Below are positions 53,770 through 62,203 of a stretch of 64,000 bases of DNA, piece after piece; the stretch's first letter is position 1, and each line of letters begins with the position of its first letter. The notes under the pieces are model-generated. The model did no database searches. It was given only the letters and a program-made list of their open reading frames with translations, and had not been told where the DNA came from. The DNA comes from JBJYIN01 sp046237015 (GTDB lineage Bacteria > Pseudomonadota > Gammaproteobacteria > Enterobacterales > Enterobacteriaceae): NCBI RefSeq assembly GCF_046237015.1, contig NZ_JBJYIN010000003.1, positions 226,255-290,254 of the forward strand, given 5' to 3'. The position numbers were made by a program, and so were the translations under genes.

Positions 53770-55941
53770 TTATTCCATATCTTCGATGGCTTTAACCGAA
53801 ATCCCCATCCGCTGCATACGCGATAATAGCGTAGTCCGTTTTAACCCCAGTTTGGCCGCAGCCCCTTTTGGCCCGGCGACAATGCCATTCGTCTCTCTAA
53901 GCACACGGATAATACGCTGACGTTCAGACTCTTCTTCATCATCCTCCGCTATCGACGGTGGCATGACCGTATCCTGTACCGGTATTGATGATGGTTTCGG
54001 TGTATCCAGTAATGAAACGGGATGCTGTAGCTCAGACAATTGTAAATTCAGCGTCGTTCCCCGAGTCAGGATCACCGCCCTTTCAATCACATTTTCTAAT
54101 TCACGCACATTTCCCGGCCAAGGGAGCTTGCTCAACTGGCGCAGCATTTCAGATGGAATGCTATCAATCGTTCGGTTCATCCGGCGCGCGATCTTGCGGG
54201 TAAAAAACTTCGCCAGTAGCGGAATATCTTCGGGTCGCTCACGCAAGGGCGGTATCACTATCGGGAACACATTCAATCGATAATACAGATCGCTGCGATA
54301 TTCCCGCTCAGCCACCATTTGCTTCAAATCCCGGTTGGTGGCGGCAATCAGACGAACATCGACCGGAATGATTTTGCTGCCGCCAAGACGTTCAATTTCC
54401 CGTTCCTGCAAAACGCGTAGTAACTTAGGCTGTAACTCCAGAGGAATATCCCCGACTTCATCCAGAAACAGCGTGCTCTTGTCAGCCAGTTCAAAACGCC
54501 CTTGTCGCTGACTGGACGCCCCGGTGAATGCCCCTTTCTCATGGCCAAACAAATCGCTTTCCAACAAACCAGACGGGATCGCCGCACAGTTCATTTTCAC
54601 CATCCGATTAGCGTTGCGTGGACTCAGGCTGTGGATCGCTCGGGCAATAAGCTCTTTCCCGGTCCCCGTTTCGCCCAGGATCAGTACGGTGCTATCGCTG
54701 GCTGCCACCATCTCCACCTGCTCAAGCACATCACGAATCGCAGCACTACGGCCAATAATCTCACCAAACGCATCTCCGCCGAGACTTTGGGTATGCTCAG
54801 TGAGTTGTTCTGTCAGGTAGAAGTTTTCGTGAATTAGACTGTCTTTCAAACGCGTGATTTGTTCATACGCCAATGCGTTATCCAACGCGATAGCGATGCG
54901 CGCCGCAATCTGCTGCAAAAGTTTCATTTCCGTTCGGCTAACGGTTAATCCACTACTGTGCGCTAACTCCAGGACACCTAATACGCGGTCACCAAACGAT
55001 AGTGGCAGCAAACAGGCATATTTCAGATTGTGATCAAACCACTGGGCTAAATAGCGAGGCTGTTTCGGCGAAATATTGTGGTCATCATGCCCGATGAGCA
55101 GAATCTTATTGTCCCGTATCACGGCTTCTGCTTGAGTATCAGATAGCTTAAGCACACCCTCTTTTAACTGTGGCGAACATCCGGAAAGATAATGAGTAGC
55201 ATAATATTTAAGCGTTTTATCGTCATCATCAACGTCATGCAACGCCAACGCCACAAAATCAATACCGAAAAAACGATGAATTTCTTTTGAAACTTCCTGC
55301 GCCAATGCCGTTAGCGTTAGCTTAGAAATCACAGTATTAGTGACATCGACCAGAATACGGAAATGATCTCGCTCATGGCGCAATCGCTCCTCCTCAAGCT
55401 GGGCCTGCGTTCGTTCACTAATATGTTCCAGCGCCAACGTCATCACATCAGAAAGTGACTTGAAAAATAGAATTTCACTATCGTTAAATAAACTGCCATC
55501 CGTCTTAATGAATTCGACGCCCCCCAGCGAACGCTGCGGCGTCAATAAAGGAAACTGACAGTAGTCACTTAAACCTGCGTAAGCAGGCAGTCCGACAAGA
55601 TGGGAAAATTCCCTTTGAAAATGAACCCGATCACAGTGTAACGGCGTATGAGTATTCCATACGATGCCGCCGGGCCCATCCAATAACAACGACGTTTCCT
55701 CACTGCACAGGGTTCTGTTTCCGTGACGATCGTAGCGATAAAATAACGTTTGGTTATGCAGAGGATCGATCAAAAGCAAGTTAACTCGCCCAAATCGCAC
55801 AACAGAGAAAGACAAATTATCCAACACTTGTAGCAACGCTTCGATACTTCGCTGCTGGAGCAACGTTTGTGACACCTTCAGCAGGGCATCCTGCCACAGA
55901 ATCGACAACCGAGATGGAGAATCTGTCAATCGTATCGCCAT
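53770..55941 (-). CDS. hyfR: Sigma-54-dependent activator HyfR (FhlA family)
   Basis: Enhancer-binding protein (about 723 aa) that senses formate and activates sigma-54 promoters of the hydrogenlyase genes. N-terminal two-GAF region (about 20-360; formate-binding in FhlA), AAA+ domain with Walker A GETGTGKE near 415, the sigma-54 contact GAFTGA near 470 and LFLDEVGD Walker B, then a Fis-type helix-turn-helix at the end (GAAAKLGLKRTTLLSRM). FhlA from E. coli aligns over the full length from memory. The start is uncertain: ATG 55941 or GTG 55947, as GGTGG overlaps the region. It is convergent with fdhF; three sigma-54 promoters in this window are its likely targets. Confidence 0.92.
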   Translation of the reverse strand: MAIRLTDSPSRLSILWQDALLKVSQTLLQQRSIEALLQVLDNLSFSVVRFGRVNLLLIDPLHNQTLFYRYDRHGNRTLCSEETSLLLDGPGGIVWNTHTPLHCDRVHFQREFSHLVGLPAYAGLSDYCQFPLLTPQRSLGGVEFIKTDGSLFNDSEILFFKSLSDVMTLALEHISERTQAQLEEERLRHERDHFRILVDVTNTVISKLTLTALAQEVSKEIHRFFGIDFVALALHDVDDDDKTLKYYATHYLSGCSPQLKEGVLKLSDTQAEAVIRDNKILLIGHDDHNISPKQPRYLAQWFDHNLKYACLLPLSFGDRVLGVLELAHSSGLTVSRTEMKLLQQIAARIAIALDNALAYEQITRLKDSLIHENFYLTEQLTEHTQSLGGDAFGEIIGRSAAIRDVLEQVEMVAASDSTVLILGETGTGKELIARAIHSLSPRNANRMVKMNCAAIPSGLLESDLFGHEKGAFTGASSQRQGRFELADKSTLFLDEVGDIPLELQPKLLRVLQEREIERLGGSKIIPVDVRLIAATNRDLKQMVAEREYRSDLYYRLNVFPIVIPPLRERPEDIPLLAKFFTRKIARRMNRTIDSIPSEMLRQLSKLPWPGNVRELENVIERAVILTRGTTLNLQLSELQHPVSLLDTPKPSSIPVQDTVMPPSIAEDDEEESERQRIIRVLRETNGIVAGPKGAAAKLGLKRTTLLSRMQRMGISVKAIEDME

Positions 55942-56670
55942 AACCACCGCAAAAAGTCATTATGATTACTAAGGGTATAGACAGTGTAGGAGTTAATGCG
56001 CGGAAATCCTATGTCATGATGTTGATAGCTTGATCTGAATCGCCATTAACTCGAAGATTTATCAAGAGGAAGGAAAATACAATGATGAATAATCCTCATT
56101 TTGCAGAAAAAAAGAAGATTTCTGGGAGAGGAAATATCGTCTTCTCACTCTTTGATAAATAACGCTTTACCCATCTTTACCTTTGAACACGGCTACAATA
56201 AACAAACAACAATTTCACAAATATAGAAATAATATTTAATCACCAGGTGCATTTAAAAACATTTCTCAGAACAAAATCACAACTAAATTAAATATTTCAT
56301 CCAACTTGTCATCATCAATTGAATGAAATAACATCAATTAAAAATCACAAAAACCAAAACCAGGCAAACAAAAAATCAGTTTTTAAATTAAAATAATCAA
56401 GCTTATTTAATTACAATCAAGAACATTTATCTCCCTTCCCCATTGCATAACGCATTGACATTCATTTTTTGCATGACGAAGTTCACAATTGCATTTCAAC
56501 TCAAAGAAAAAAAATGTAAAAAGATAGATTCGCTGTAATATCGGCGTGCAGACACAACACCCCAATAACAGGCCAGGGTGACGAGCTGGTGTGCTCGATT
56601 AATCAACACCACCCCGTCTCGCTGCAATAATATTGTGTTGTCAGAGTGAATTCATCAACATGAGGTTTAT
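55942..56670. other. Long AT-rich intergenic region before the symporter gene
   Basis: About 730 bp between hyfR and the divergently placed symporter, rich in A/T runs. No ORF with a start signal and no terminator is visible. It must carry two divergent promoters; CGAG/CTCG arms at 56581-56598 are the only small repeat noted. Confidence 0.45.
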
Positions 56671-57981
56671 ATGCAAAGGCAGAAGTTAGTGATACAGATA
56701 GCGGTTGCTATCATATTAGGGATATTCATTGGATGGGCATGTCATCAATATCTGGATGCAGGGCGTGCAAAAGAAATTGCGTCTTATTTCAATATGGTTA
56801 CAGACATATTCCTTCGTCTTATCAAGATGATCATTGCCCCACTGGTGTTTGCAACACTGGTTTCCGGTTTGGCGAGCATGGGAAAATCCTCCGCCGTCGG
56901 GCGCATCGGTATGAAGGCCATGATCTGGTTCGTTACTGCATCATTCCTTTCTCTGCTTATCGGTATGGCATTCGCCAACTTCTTCCAGCCTGGTGCAGGC
57001 ATGAATCTGGAAGTTCCTGCCGCAGCGACGCATGTTGCCACCGGTCTGAACACCGATGGTTTTACGCTTAAGAACTTCATTAGTCACATCTTCCCGAAAA
57101 GTATCGTGGAAGCGATGGCCAACAACGAAATTCTACAAATTCTGGTTTTCTCTTTATTCTTTGGCTCTGCCCTTGCCTACGTTAAACACCAAAACAAGCA
57201 TGCAACCATCATTATTTCGATGATTGAAGAGTTAGCTAAAGTTATGTTCCGCGTGACGGACTATGTGATGGCGCTGGCTCCTATTGCCGTATTTGCAGCC
57301 ATTGCCTCTGCGATTACCACTCAGGGTCTGGGGCTGATTTACGACTTCGGTAAACTTATCGGTGAATTCTATCTTGGTTTAGCGCTGCTGTGGGCGGTTC
57401 TGTTTGCCGTTGGCTATGCTTTTCTTGGCAAAGCAATCGTTACACTGGCAAAACTGATTCGCGAACCCACCATGCTCGCCTTCGCAACCGCAAGCAGCGA
57501 ATCCGCCTATCCGAAAACCATGGAAGCGCTGACAAAATTTGGTGTACCAAAGAAAATCACCAGCTTCGTATTGCCATTAGGCTATTCTTTCAACCTTGAT
57601 GGTTCCATGATGTATCAATCCTTTGCGATTCTGTTTATCGCTCAGGCATACAACATCGACCTAAGCCTGACGCAACAAATTCTCATCCTGTTAACACTGA
57701 TGATTACCAGTAAAGGTATGGCTGGTGTGGCACGCGCTTCCGTGGTTGTCGTGGCGGCCACGTTACCGATGTTCAGCCTGCCAGAAGCCGGGATTTTACT
57801 GATCATTGGTATCGACCAGTTCCTGGATATGGGGCGTACTGCAACCAACGTAATCGGTAACAGCATATCTACCGCCGTTGTAGCAAGTTTAGAAACTGAC
57901 GTCCATGATGACGAGGAAGAAGCTGAAGCTCAGACGGCTGACGTGGCCTACGAACAAACTCAAACGCCCCTGAACTCCTGA
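56671..57981 (+). CDS. DAACS-family dicarboxylate/amino acid:cation symporter
   Basis: Inner-membrane symporter (436 aa). The core motifs are FLRLIKMIIAPLVFATLVSG near 46, the Ser-rich hairpin FATASSESAYPKTMEAL near 271, GYSFNLDGSMMYQS near 305 and DQFLDMGRTATNVIGNS near 390. It is related to GltP at 22480-23796 but clearly distinct, closer to the DctA/GltT-type symporters. The C-terminal tail is acidic (DDEEEAEAQ). GAGG lies five bases upstream of ATG 56671. An ERIC element follows after 12 bases. The LysR regulator and racemase-family gene downstream suggest an acidic or D-amino acid substrate. Confidence 0.88.
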   Translation: MQRQKLVIQIAVAIILGIFIGWACHQYLDAGRAKEIASYFNMVTDIFLRLIKMIIAPLVFATLVSGLASMGKSSAVGRIGMKAMIWFVTASFLSLLIGMAFANFFQPGAGMNLEVPAAATHVATGLNTDGFTLKNFISHIFPKSIVEAMANNEILQILVFSLFFGSALAYVKHQNKHATIIISMIEELAKVMFRVTDYVMALAPIAVFAAIASAITTQGLGLIYDFGKLIGEFYLGLALLWAVLFAVGYAFLGKAIVTLAKLIREPTMLAFATASSESAYPKTMEALTKFGVPKKITSFVLPLGYSFNLDGSMMYQSFAILFIAQAYNIDLSLTQQILILLTLMITSKGMAGVARASVVVVAATLPMFSLPEAGILLIIGIDQFLDMGRTATNVIGNSISTAVVASLETDVHDDEEEAEAQTADVAYEQTQTPLNS

Positions 57982-57993
57982 TGATAAAACGGC

Positions 57994-58120
57994 TATGCCC
58001 AAAATAATTCAAGTTTCAGGAAGGCGGCAAGCGAAGGAATCCCGATGAGCTTACTTGAGTAAGTGATTCGGGTGACTGAACGTAGCCAACGCACACGCAA
58101 CTTGAAGTATGACGAGTATA
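57994..58120. repeat. ERIC element (127 bp), copy 2
   Basis: Same 127-bp length and orientation as copy 1 (47656-47782) and about 96% identical. It starts TATGCCC and ends GAGTATA, lying between the convergent symporter and LysR genes. Confidence 0.92.
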
Positions 58121-58172
58121 TCTGGCAGCGATATCGCTGCCAGTGGCTATTATAGCTATTTTATAGCTATCC

Positions 58173-59066
58173 TCATGATTCATGCGGCAGTGCTTTCATA
58201 TAACGCCAAAATTTTTCTGATGCCATGTTCAACCTGGCGTCAAGACGATAAAGATATACCCCCATATTCATCACGGCATTCTCCATATCAAGGATAACCA
58301 ACTCGCGGTTATCCAATTCCTCCCTGATGGAATAATCAGGTAGCCACGCAATACCGTAGCCACTCTTGGCCATCCGCTTTAACAGGTCACTCATCGACGA
58401 AACAAAGTGTACCGTAAATCTGTCACTGTCCACAGAAGAGAGGTATCGGCTCACCTGTCGTCCCATGTAACTGGTATCGGTATAATTTAGTAACGGAACG
58501 GAAGTGGCGTGAATGTCGAATAATGGTTCTCCGTTATTATTACTGGCGCAGACAGGATAAAGTCGGGATTCCAGTATTTTTTCATGCATAAAAGGTTCGG
58601 ACATCAGTTCTTCGTTATAAAACGAAAAAATAAAATCACTTCGCCCTTCTTTAAGATTTAATACGGCTTCATCGACATCGATAGACTCAACATAGAATAT
58701 TTTTTCCTGAGATTCAGGTACAGATTTCAATAACCCCGGCATCAGGAAGACAGATAATGAATGGGCAGCAGCAATGGTAATTTTATTTTTATAGTGACTT
58801 CCACCGTGCAATTTATTGAGCTGATACTCCAGATCGTCCAGTGTATTACGAATATGGGCATGAAAGACTCTCCCCTGCTCGGTGAGTTGCAATGGAGAAG
58901 AACTACGATCAAAAATATCAAAACCGATGGCCGTTTCTAATGCGCGAATACGGCGACTAAATGAAGATTGTGAGATATTTCTTTTCTCGGCTGCCGTAGT
59001 AAAACTACGGTATTCCTCCAGAGCGATAAAATCGTAGAGCCATTTCGTCTCAATATTATTCAGCAT
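58173..59066 (-). CDS. LysR-type transcriptional regulator
   Basis: A 297-aa LysR regulator. The winged helix-turn-helix lies at about 15-45 (FTTAAEKRNISQSSFSRRIRAL). The effector domain starts near 90 (KNKITIAAAHSLSVFLMPG) and includes SYGIAWLPDYSIREE-like MAKSGYGIAWLPDYS near 225. It is divergent from the racemase-family gene (59230) with a 160-bp gap and convergent with the symporter gene, so it may control both. The start is ATG 59066. The inducer is unknown. Confidence 0.9.
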   Translation of the reverse strand: MLNNIETKWLYDFIALEEYRSFTTAAEKRNISQSSFSRRIRALETAIGFDIFDRSSSPLQLTEQGRVFHAHIRNTLDDLEYQLNKLHGGSHYKNKITIAAAHSLSVFLMPGLLKSVPESQEKIFYVESIDVDEAVLNLKEGRSDFIFSFYNEELMSEPFMHEKILESRLYPVCASNNNGEPLFDIHATSVPLLNYTDTSYMGRQVSRYLSSVDSDRFTVHFVSSMSDLLKRMAKSGYGIAWLPDYSIREELDNRELVILDMENAVMNMGVYLYRLDARLNMASEKFWRYMKALPHES

Positions 59067-59229
59067 GATACTTCACCACATTATTCTATCGGCTACGTTA
59101 ACCCAAGAAAAGCATGAAGATACCATTTACTATGCAAAACATACATAGCAGATGGGAATTTAGCAATTCACAAACGTCTGCAATATGCGAATATTCCAAT
59201 ATATTTCAAAACACTACAAGGCAGATAGC

Positions 59230-59946
59230 ATGAATAGTCTTATAGGTATTCTTGGTGGCATGGGGCCAGGAGCAACCGTTGATGCAATGCAAAAGCTGAT
59301 TAAAAACACACCGGCACTTCGAGATCAGGATCATATCCCGATGATTGCCGTATCCATCCCTGATATTCCAGACAGGACAAAATGCATTCTTGATCACGGT
59401 ATTTCCCCTTTGGGAAAAATGATTCAATATATGAAGATATTGGAAAACGCTGGTGCCGAATGCATTATTATTCCGTGCAATACAGCACACTATTGGTTTA
59501 ATGACCTCAAACAACATACCCAAGTAGAAATGATCAGCATTATTGATACAACCTGCCAGGTGATTAAAGACAAAGCGCTATCGAAAGTTGGGTTATTGGC
59601 AACAACAGCAACGATTAAGGCACGTATTTATCAGGATAATCTTGCAGGTAATAGCATCGATTGCCAAATTCCAACAGAGCAAGAACAACATCACGTCATG
59701 GAAAGTATTTATGCCTATAAAGCTGGCGACGTTATTGCTGCACATAACATGCTGGCACCAATAAAAGATCGATTACTGCAAAGTGGGGTAGAAAAAATCA
59801 TTCTTGGATGCACTGAATTACCTCTTATTCTTGAAAATGAAAGTAAAACCACACCAGAACAGTATGTTGATGCTACTGAAGAACTCATTAAAAAAACGGT
59901 TAAATGGTATTTTTCGCATTCTCATAGAGATGAGATTGCAGCCTAA
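59230..59946 (+). CDS. Aspartate/glutamate racemase-family protein (second copy)
   Basis: A 238-aa Asp/Glu racemase-superfamily protein. It has GILGGMGPGATVDAMQKLI at the start, the first catalytic Cys in CIIIPCNTAHYWF near 82 and the second in IILGCTELPLIL near 200. It is clearly related to the protein at 15169-15924 but its codon use is more AT-rich. AAGG nine bases before ATG 59230 supports this start rather than 59185. Divergent from a LysR gene and near a symporter, it probably takes part in D-/L-aspartate or glutamate use. Confidence 0.88.
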   Translation: MNSLIGILGGMGPGATVDAMQKLIKNTPALRDQDHIPMIAVSIPDIPDRTKCILDHGISPLGKMIQYMKILENAGAECIIIPCNTAHYWFNDLKQHTQVEMISIIDTTCQVIKDKALSKVGLLATTATIKARIYQDNLAGNSIDCQIPTEQEQHHVMESIYAYKAGDVIAAHNMLAPIKDRLLQSGVEKIILGCTELPLILENESKTTPEQYVDATEELIKKTVKWYFSHSHRDEIAA

Positions 59947-60027
59947 TCTACGATAATTAACGCAATAACCTGACGATCATGCTCGCATCAGATCGTCAGG
60001 TTTAGTTTGTTCCAGCACGATTAGCGG

Positions 60028-60843
60028 CTACCAACCTTTTACCGCGCCGCCATTGAAAATGGTTTCGGCAGCTTGAGCCACTTCGTCAGACTCATACGCC
60101 TTAATAAATTTGCTAACGTTTTCAGCATCCTTGTTATTTTCACGCGCCACGATGATATTCACATAAGGTGATTCTTTATCTTCGATAAAAATACCATCTT
60201 TGGTTGGCGTTAACCCCGTTTGCTGAATATAAGTAGTACTGATAATTGCTACCGTTACCTGAGCATCATCCAGCACACGCGGTAGTTGTGCACCTTCAAT
60301 CTCCATAATACGCAAGTTGCGCGGATTAGACGTGATATCCAATGTGGTCGGCAATAATCCGGTATTCGATTTTAATTCAATTAACCCTTTTTGTGCCATC
60401 AGCAAGAGAGCCCGTCCTAAATTGGTCGGATCAACGGGAATTGCTATCGTATCACCGTCTTTCAACTCACTGATATTTTTTATCTTTTTTGAATATCCTG
60501 CCATCGGGAAAACAAAGGTATTGCCTACGGCTACTAATTTATAGCCATGCTCACGGTTTTGCTGCTCAAGAAAAGGACGATGCTGAAACACATTGGCATC
60601 CAAATCGCCTTTATCCGTCGCTTCGTTCGGTAAAAGAGAACCGCTAAAACCAACCAATTCGACATCCAAGCCGTACTTCTCCTTCGCGACTTTTTTGGCA
60701 ATTTCAGCAACATCTTGTTCAGCACCATTAATCACGCCAACTTTAATATGGTTAGCCGGATTATCATTGCTATCGCACCCCGTTAATGCAACAACAGCCG
60801 ATAACACCCCTGCAGCCAACGCAACATGTAATTTTTTCATCAT
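60028..60843 (-). CDS. MetQ/NlpA-family lipoprotein (orphan methionine-type binding protein)
   Basis: A 271-aa lipoprotein: signal peptide with lipobox VALTGC (Cys about 23), then an NlpA/MetQ domain (about 33-271) with KVGVINGAEQDVAEIAKK, LDANVFQHRPFLEQQNREHG near 80, IPVDPTNLGRALLLMAQKGL near 135 and a C-terminal tail GGAVKGW. MetQ binds L- and D-methionine for MetNI. Here no ATPase or permease gene lies nearby, so it either uses a MetNI elsewhere or acts like NlpA. It is convergent with the racemase-family gene. Start ATG 60843 (or 60840). No terminator of note. Confidence 0.85.
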   Translation of the reverse strand: MMKKLHVALAAGVLSAVVALTGCDSNDNPANHIKVGVINGAEQDVAEIAKKVAKEKYGLDVELVGFSGSLLPNEATDKGDLDANVFQHRPFLEQQNREHGYKLVAVGNTFVFPMAGYSKKIKNISELKDGDTIAIPVDPTNLGRALLLMAQKGLIELKSNTGLLPTTLDITSNPRNLRIMEIEGAQLPRVLDDAQVTVAIISTTYIQQTGLTPTKDGIFIEDKESPYVNIIVARENNKDAENVSKFIKAYESDEVAQAAETIFNGGAVKGW

Positions 60844-61372
60844 TTAAACTTACCCAACATCATGAATATATTGATTTAAAGGTAGAAACAGTACTGCGCT
60901 CAAACATATTAAGTCAAATAACTCCGAGTTCTATAAATAGATGATTCATTACCAGACCGACGAGTTTATTTACTTTCGGTTAACCAACTCTATCTTTGCC
61001 GCCTCACATTGTGAGGAATCCCACCCGTGACGGGAAATTATTATTTCCAGTCATTTTTCGTTAACGGAGCAACACCATGATTAATATGTTTTTAACCAAT
61101 AGTCACATGCACAATGATGTATCGAGTTTACGCGCCCATTGAGATAGACCATCTCACGACAATGCAATAACTGCCACATCAAGGTTCAATAGCTCTCATC
61201 ATATAAAAAGTGCTAGTGAATACACCTTGGTAGTGATTAAACACAATAACATACTGATAATTGGAAAAAATATCGTCAAATTGCATATTCTCTCACCGAA
61301 CGATTCAAAATTGTCGTTTCCGCCTTTGACATGCGCTGCACTCCTCGCTATCATGCGCCCCGTTCACACGAT
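60844..61372. other. Intergenic region between metQ-like gene and tRNA-Asn
   Basis: About 530 bp. A 21-codon ORF (61078-61143, MINMFLTNSHMHNDVSSLRAH) has CGGAG before its ATG but nothing else supports it. The sequence just upstream of the tRNA must contain the tRNA promoter. Confidence 0.4.
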
Positions 61373-61448
61373 TCCTCTGTAGTTCAGTCGGTAGAACGGC
61401 GGACTGTTAATCCGTATGTCACTGGTTCGAGTCCAGTCAGAGGAGCCA
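61373..61448 (+). tRNA. tRNA-Asn (anticodon GTT)
   Basis: A 76-base tRNA with acceptor stem TCCTCTG/CAGAGGA, encoded CCA end, anticodon GTT at 61406-61408, and the T-loop GGTTCGAGTCC. Followed by a broken integrase gene, so it served as an integration site. Confidence 0.97.
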
Positions 61449-61609
61449 AATTCTTGTTTTCATGCCGCTTTGCGAATCCTTATACGATGTAGATTCAATA
61501 GGTTAGCGTGAAAAGTCTTCCCGATGCATTTTCAGTTTTCCCTCCGCATCGGGAGAATTTGGTGGTCAGATTTGGGGTCTTTCCGGTTCGATAATGGAGT
61601 GACCCGCAT

Positions 61610-61853
61610 ATGTCTCTTAACGATTCAAAAATCCGCAACTTAAAACCATCCGCAAAACCCTTCAAAGTCTCCGATTCTCACGGTCTATACCTTTTAGTTA
61701 ATCCAAGCGGTTCACGTCTCTGGTATCTCAAATATCGCATCAATAGAAAAGAATCCCGCCTCGGCTTAGTTAGGTGCCTATCCCGGAGTGTCTTTGGCCG
61801 ATGCTCGTCAGCAACGTTTCGTGATTGTATGAAATCATCACATTGATCTTACT
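61610..61853 (+). pseudogene. Broken P4-type integrase (N-terminal remnant)
   Basis: The N-terminal arm-binding domain of a P4-family tyrosine integrase begins at ATG 61610 (MSLNDSKIRNLKPSAKPFKV...), with GLYLLVNPSGSRLWYLKYR typical. After KESRLGL a frameshift occurs: the family sequence GAYPGVSLADARQQR continues in the next frame at about 61770-61815, then homology ends at about 61820. The catalytic domain (Arg/His/Tyr) is absent. Located 161 bp after tRNA-Asn, the standard place of such an integrase. The host element can no longer excise itself through this gene. Confidence 0.85.
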
Positions 61854-62125
61854 AACTTAATCGCAGACCAGTTGCCGTTTGAGACTCGCGTTTTCAGTAG
61901 TCAATTAATTTTCCCGTTCGGATGACGTGAGTTGCTGTTGCAACTTGGTTCACCAGTTATAAAACAGGGATGCATAGACACAGAGTTGACGGGGCAGCAG
62001 GAACGCCAATGCTTTCGGCAATATTCAGGGCTTCTTGCTGGTTGATACAGACTTTGTCATGTGAGTCATCTCTGGTAGAGAGTTTACTCACTTAGTCGAG
62101 TGTCCGCTAATAATGGGTAGGATCA
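61854..62125 (-). pseudogene. Degenerate coding remnants, possibly of an IS3-type OrfA or helix-turn-helix protein
   Basis: On the minus strand, frames with several stops read pieces such as INQQEALNIAESIGVPAAPSTL (helix-turn-helix-like, around 61990-62060), then YASLFYNW, KLQQQLTSSEREN and LTTENASLKRQLVCD with heptad leucines (61860-61960). A helix-turn-helix followed by a leucine zipper is how IS3-type OrfA proteins look. The pieces are in different frames, so this is at best decayed code. Confidence 0.3.
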
Positions 62126-62151
62126 GCCCGTTTAAGGAAACTTAAGCGGGC
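62126..62151. terminator. Stem-loop downstream of tyrS paralogue
   Basis: GCCCGTTTAAG and CTTAAGCGGGC form an 11-bp stem around GAAA, with one G/T mismatch. The plus strand continues GTTTTGCTTTTTAG. A GAAA tetraloop and T run make it terminator-like on the plus strand; for the minus-strand tyrS it would be less efficient. Confidence 0.55.
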
Positions 62152-62203
62152 GTTTTGCTTTTTAGCATATGATCCAATAAATTCACACAAGAAATCTCAG
62201 TAC

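Noticed and set aside
47656..58120. The two 127-bp repeats as IS ends or composite transposon
   Set aside because: Both match ERIC elements in length and core, are in direct orientation, and encode no transposase.
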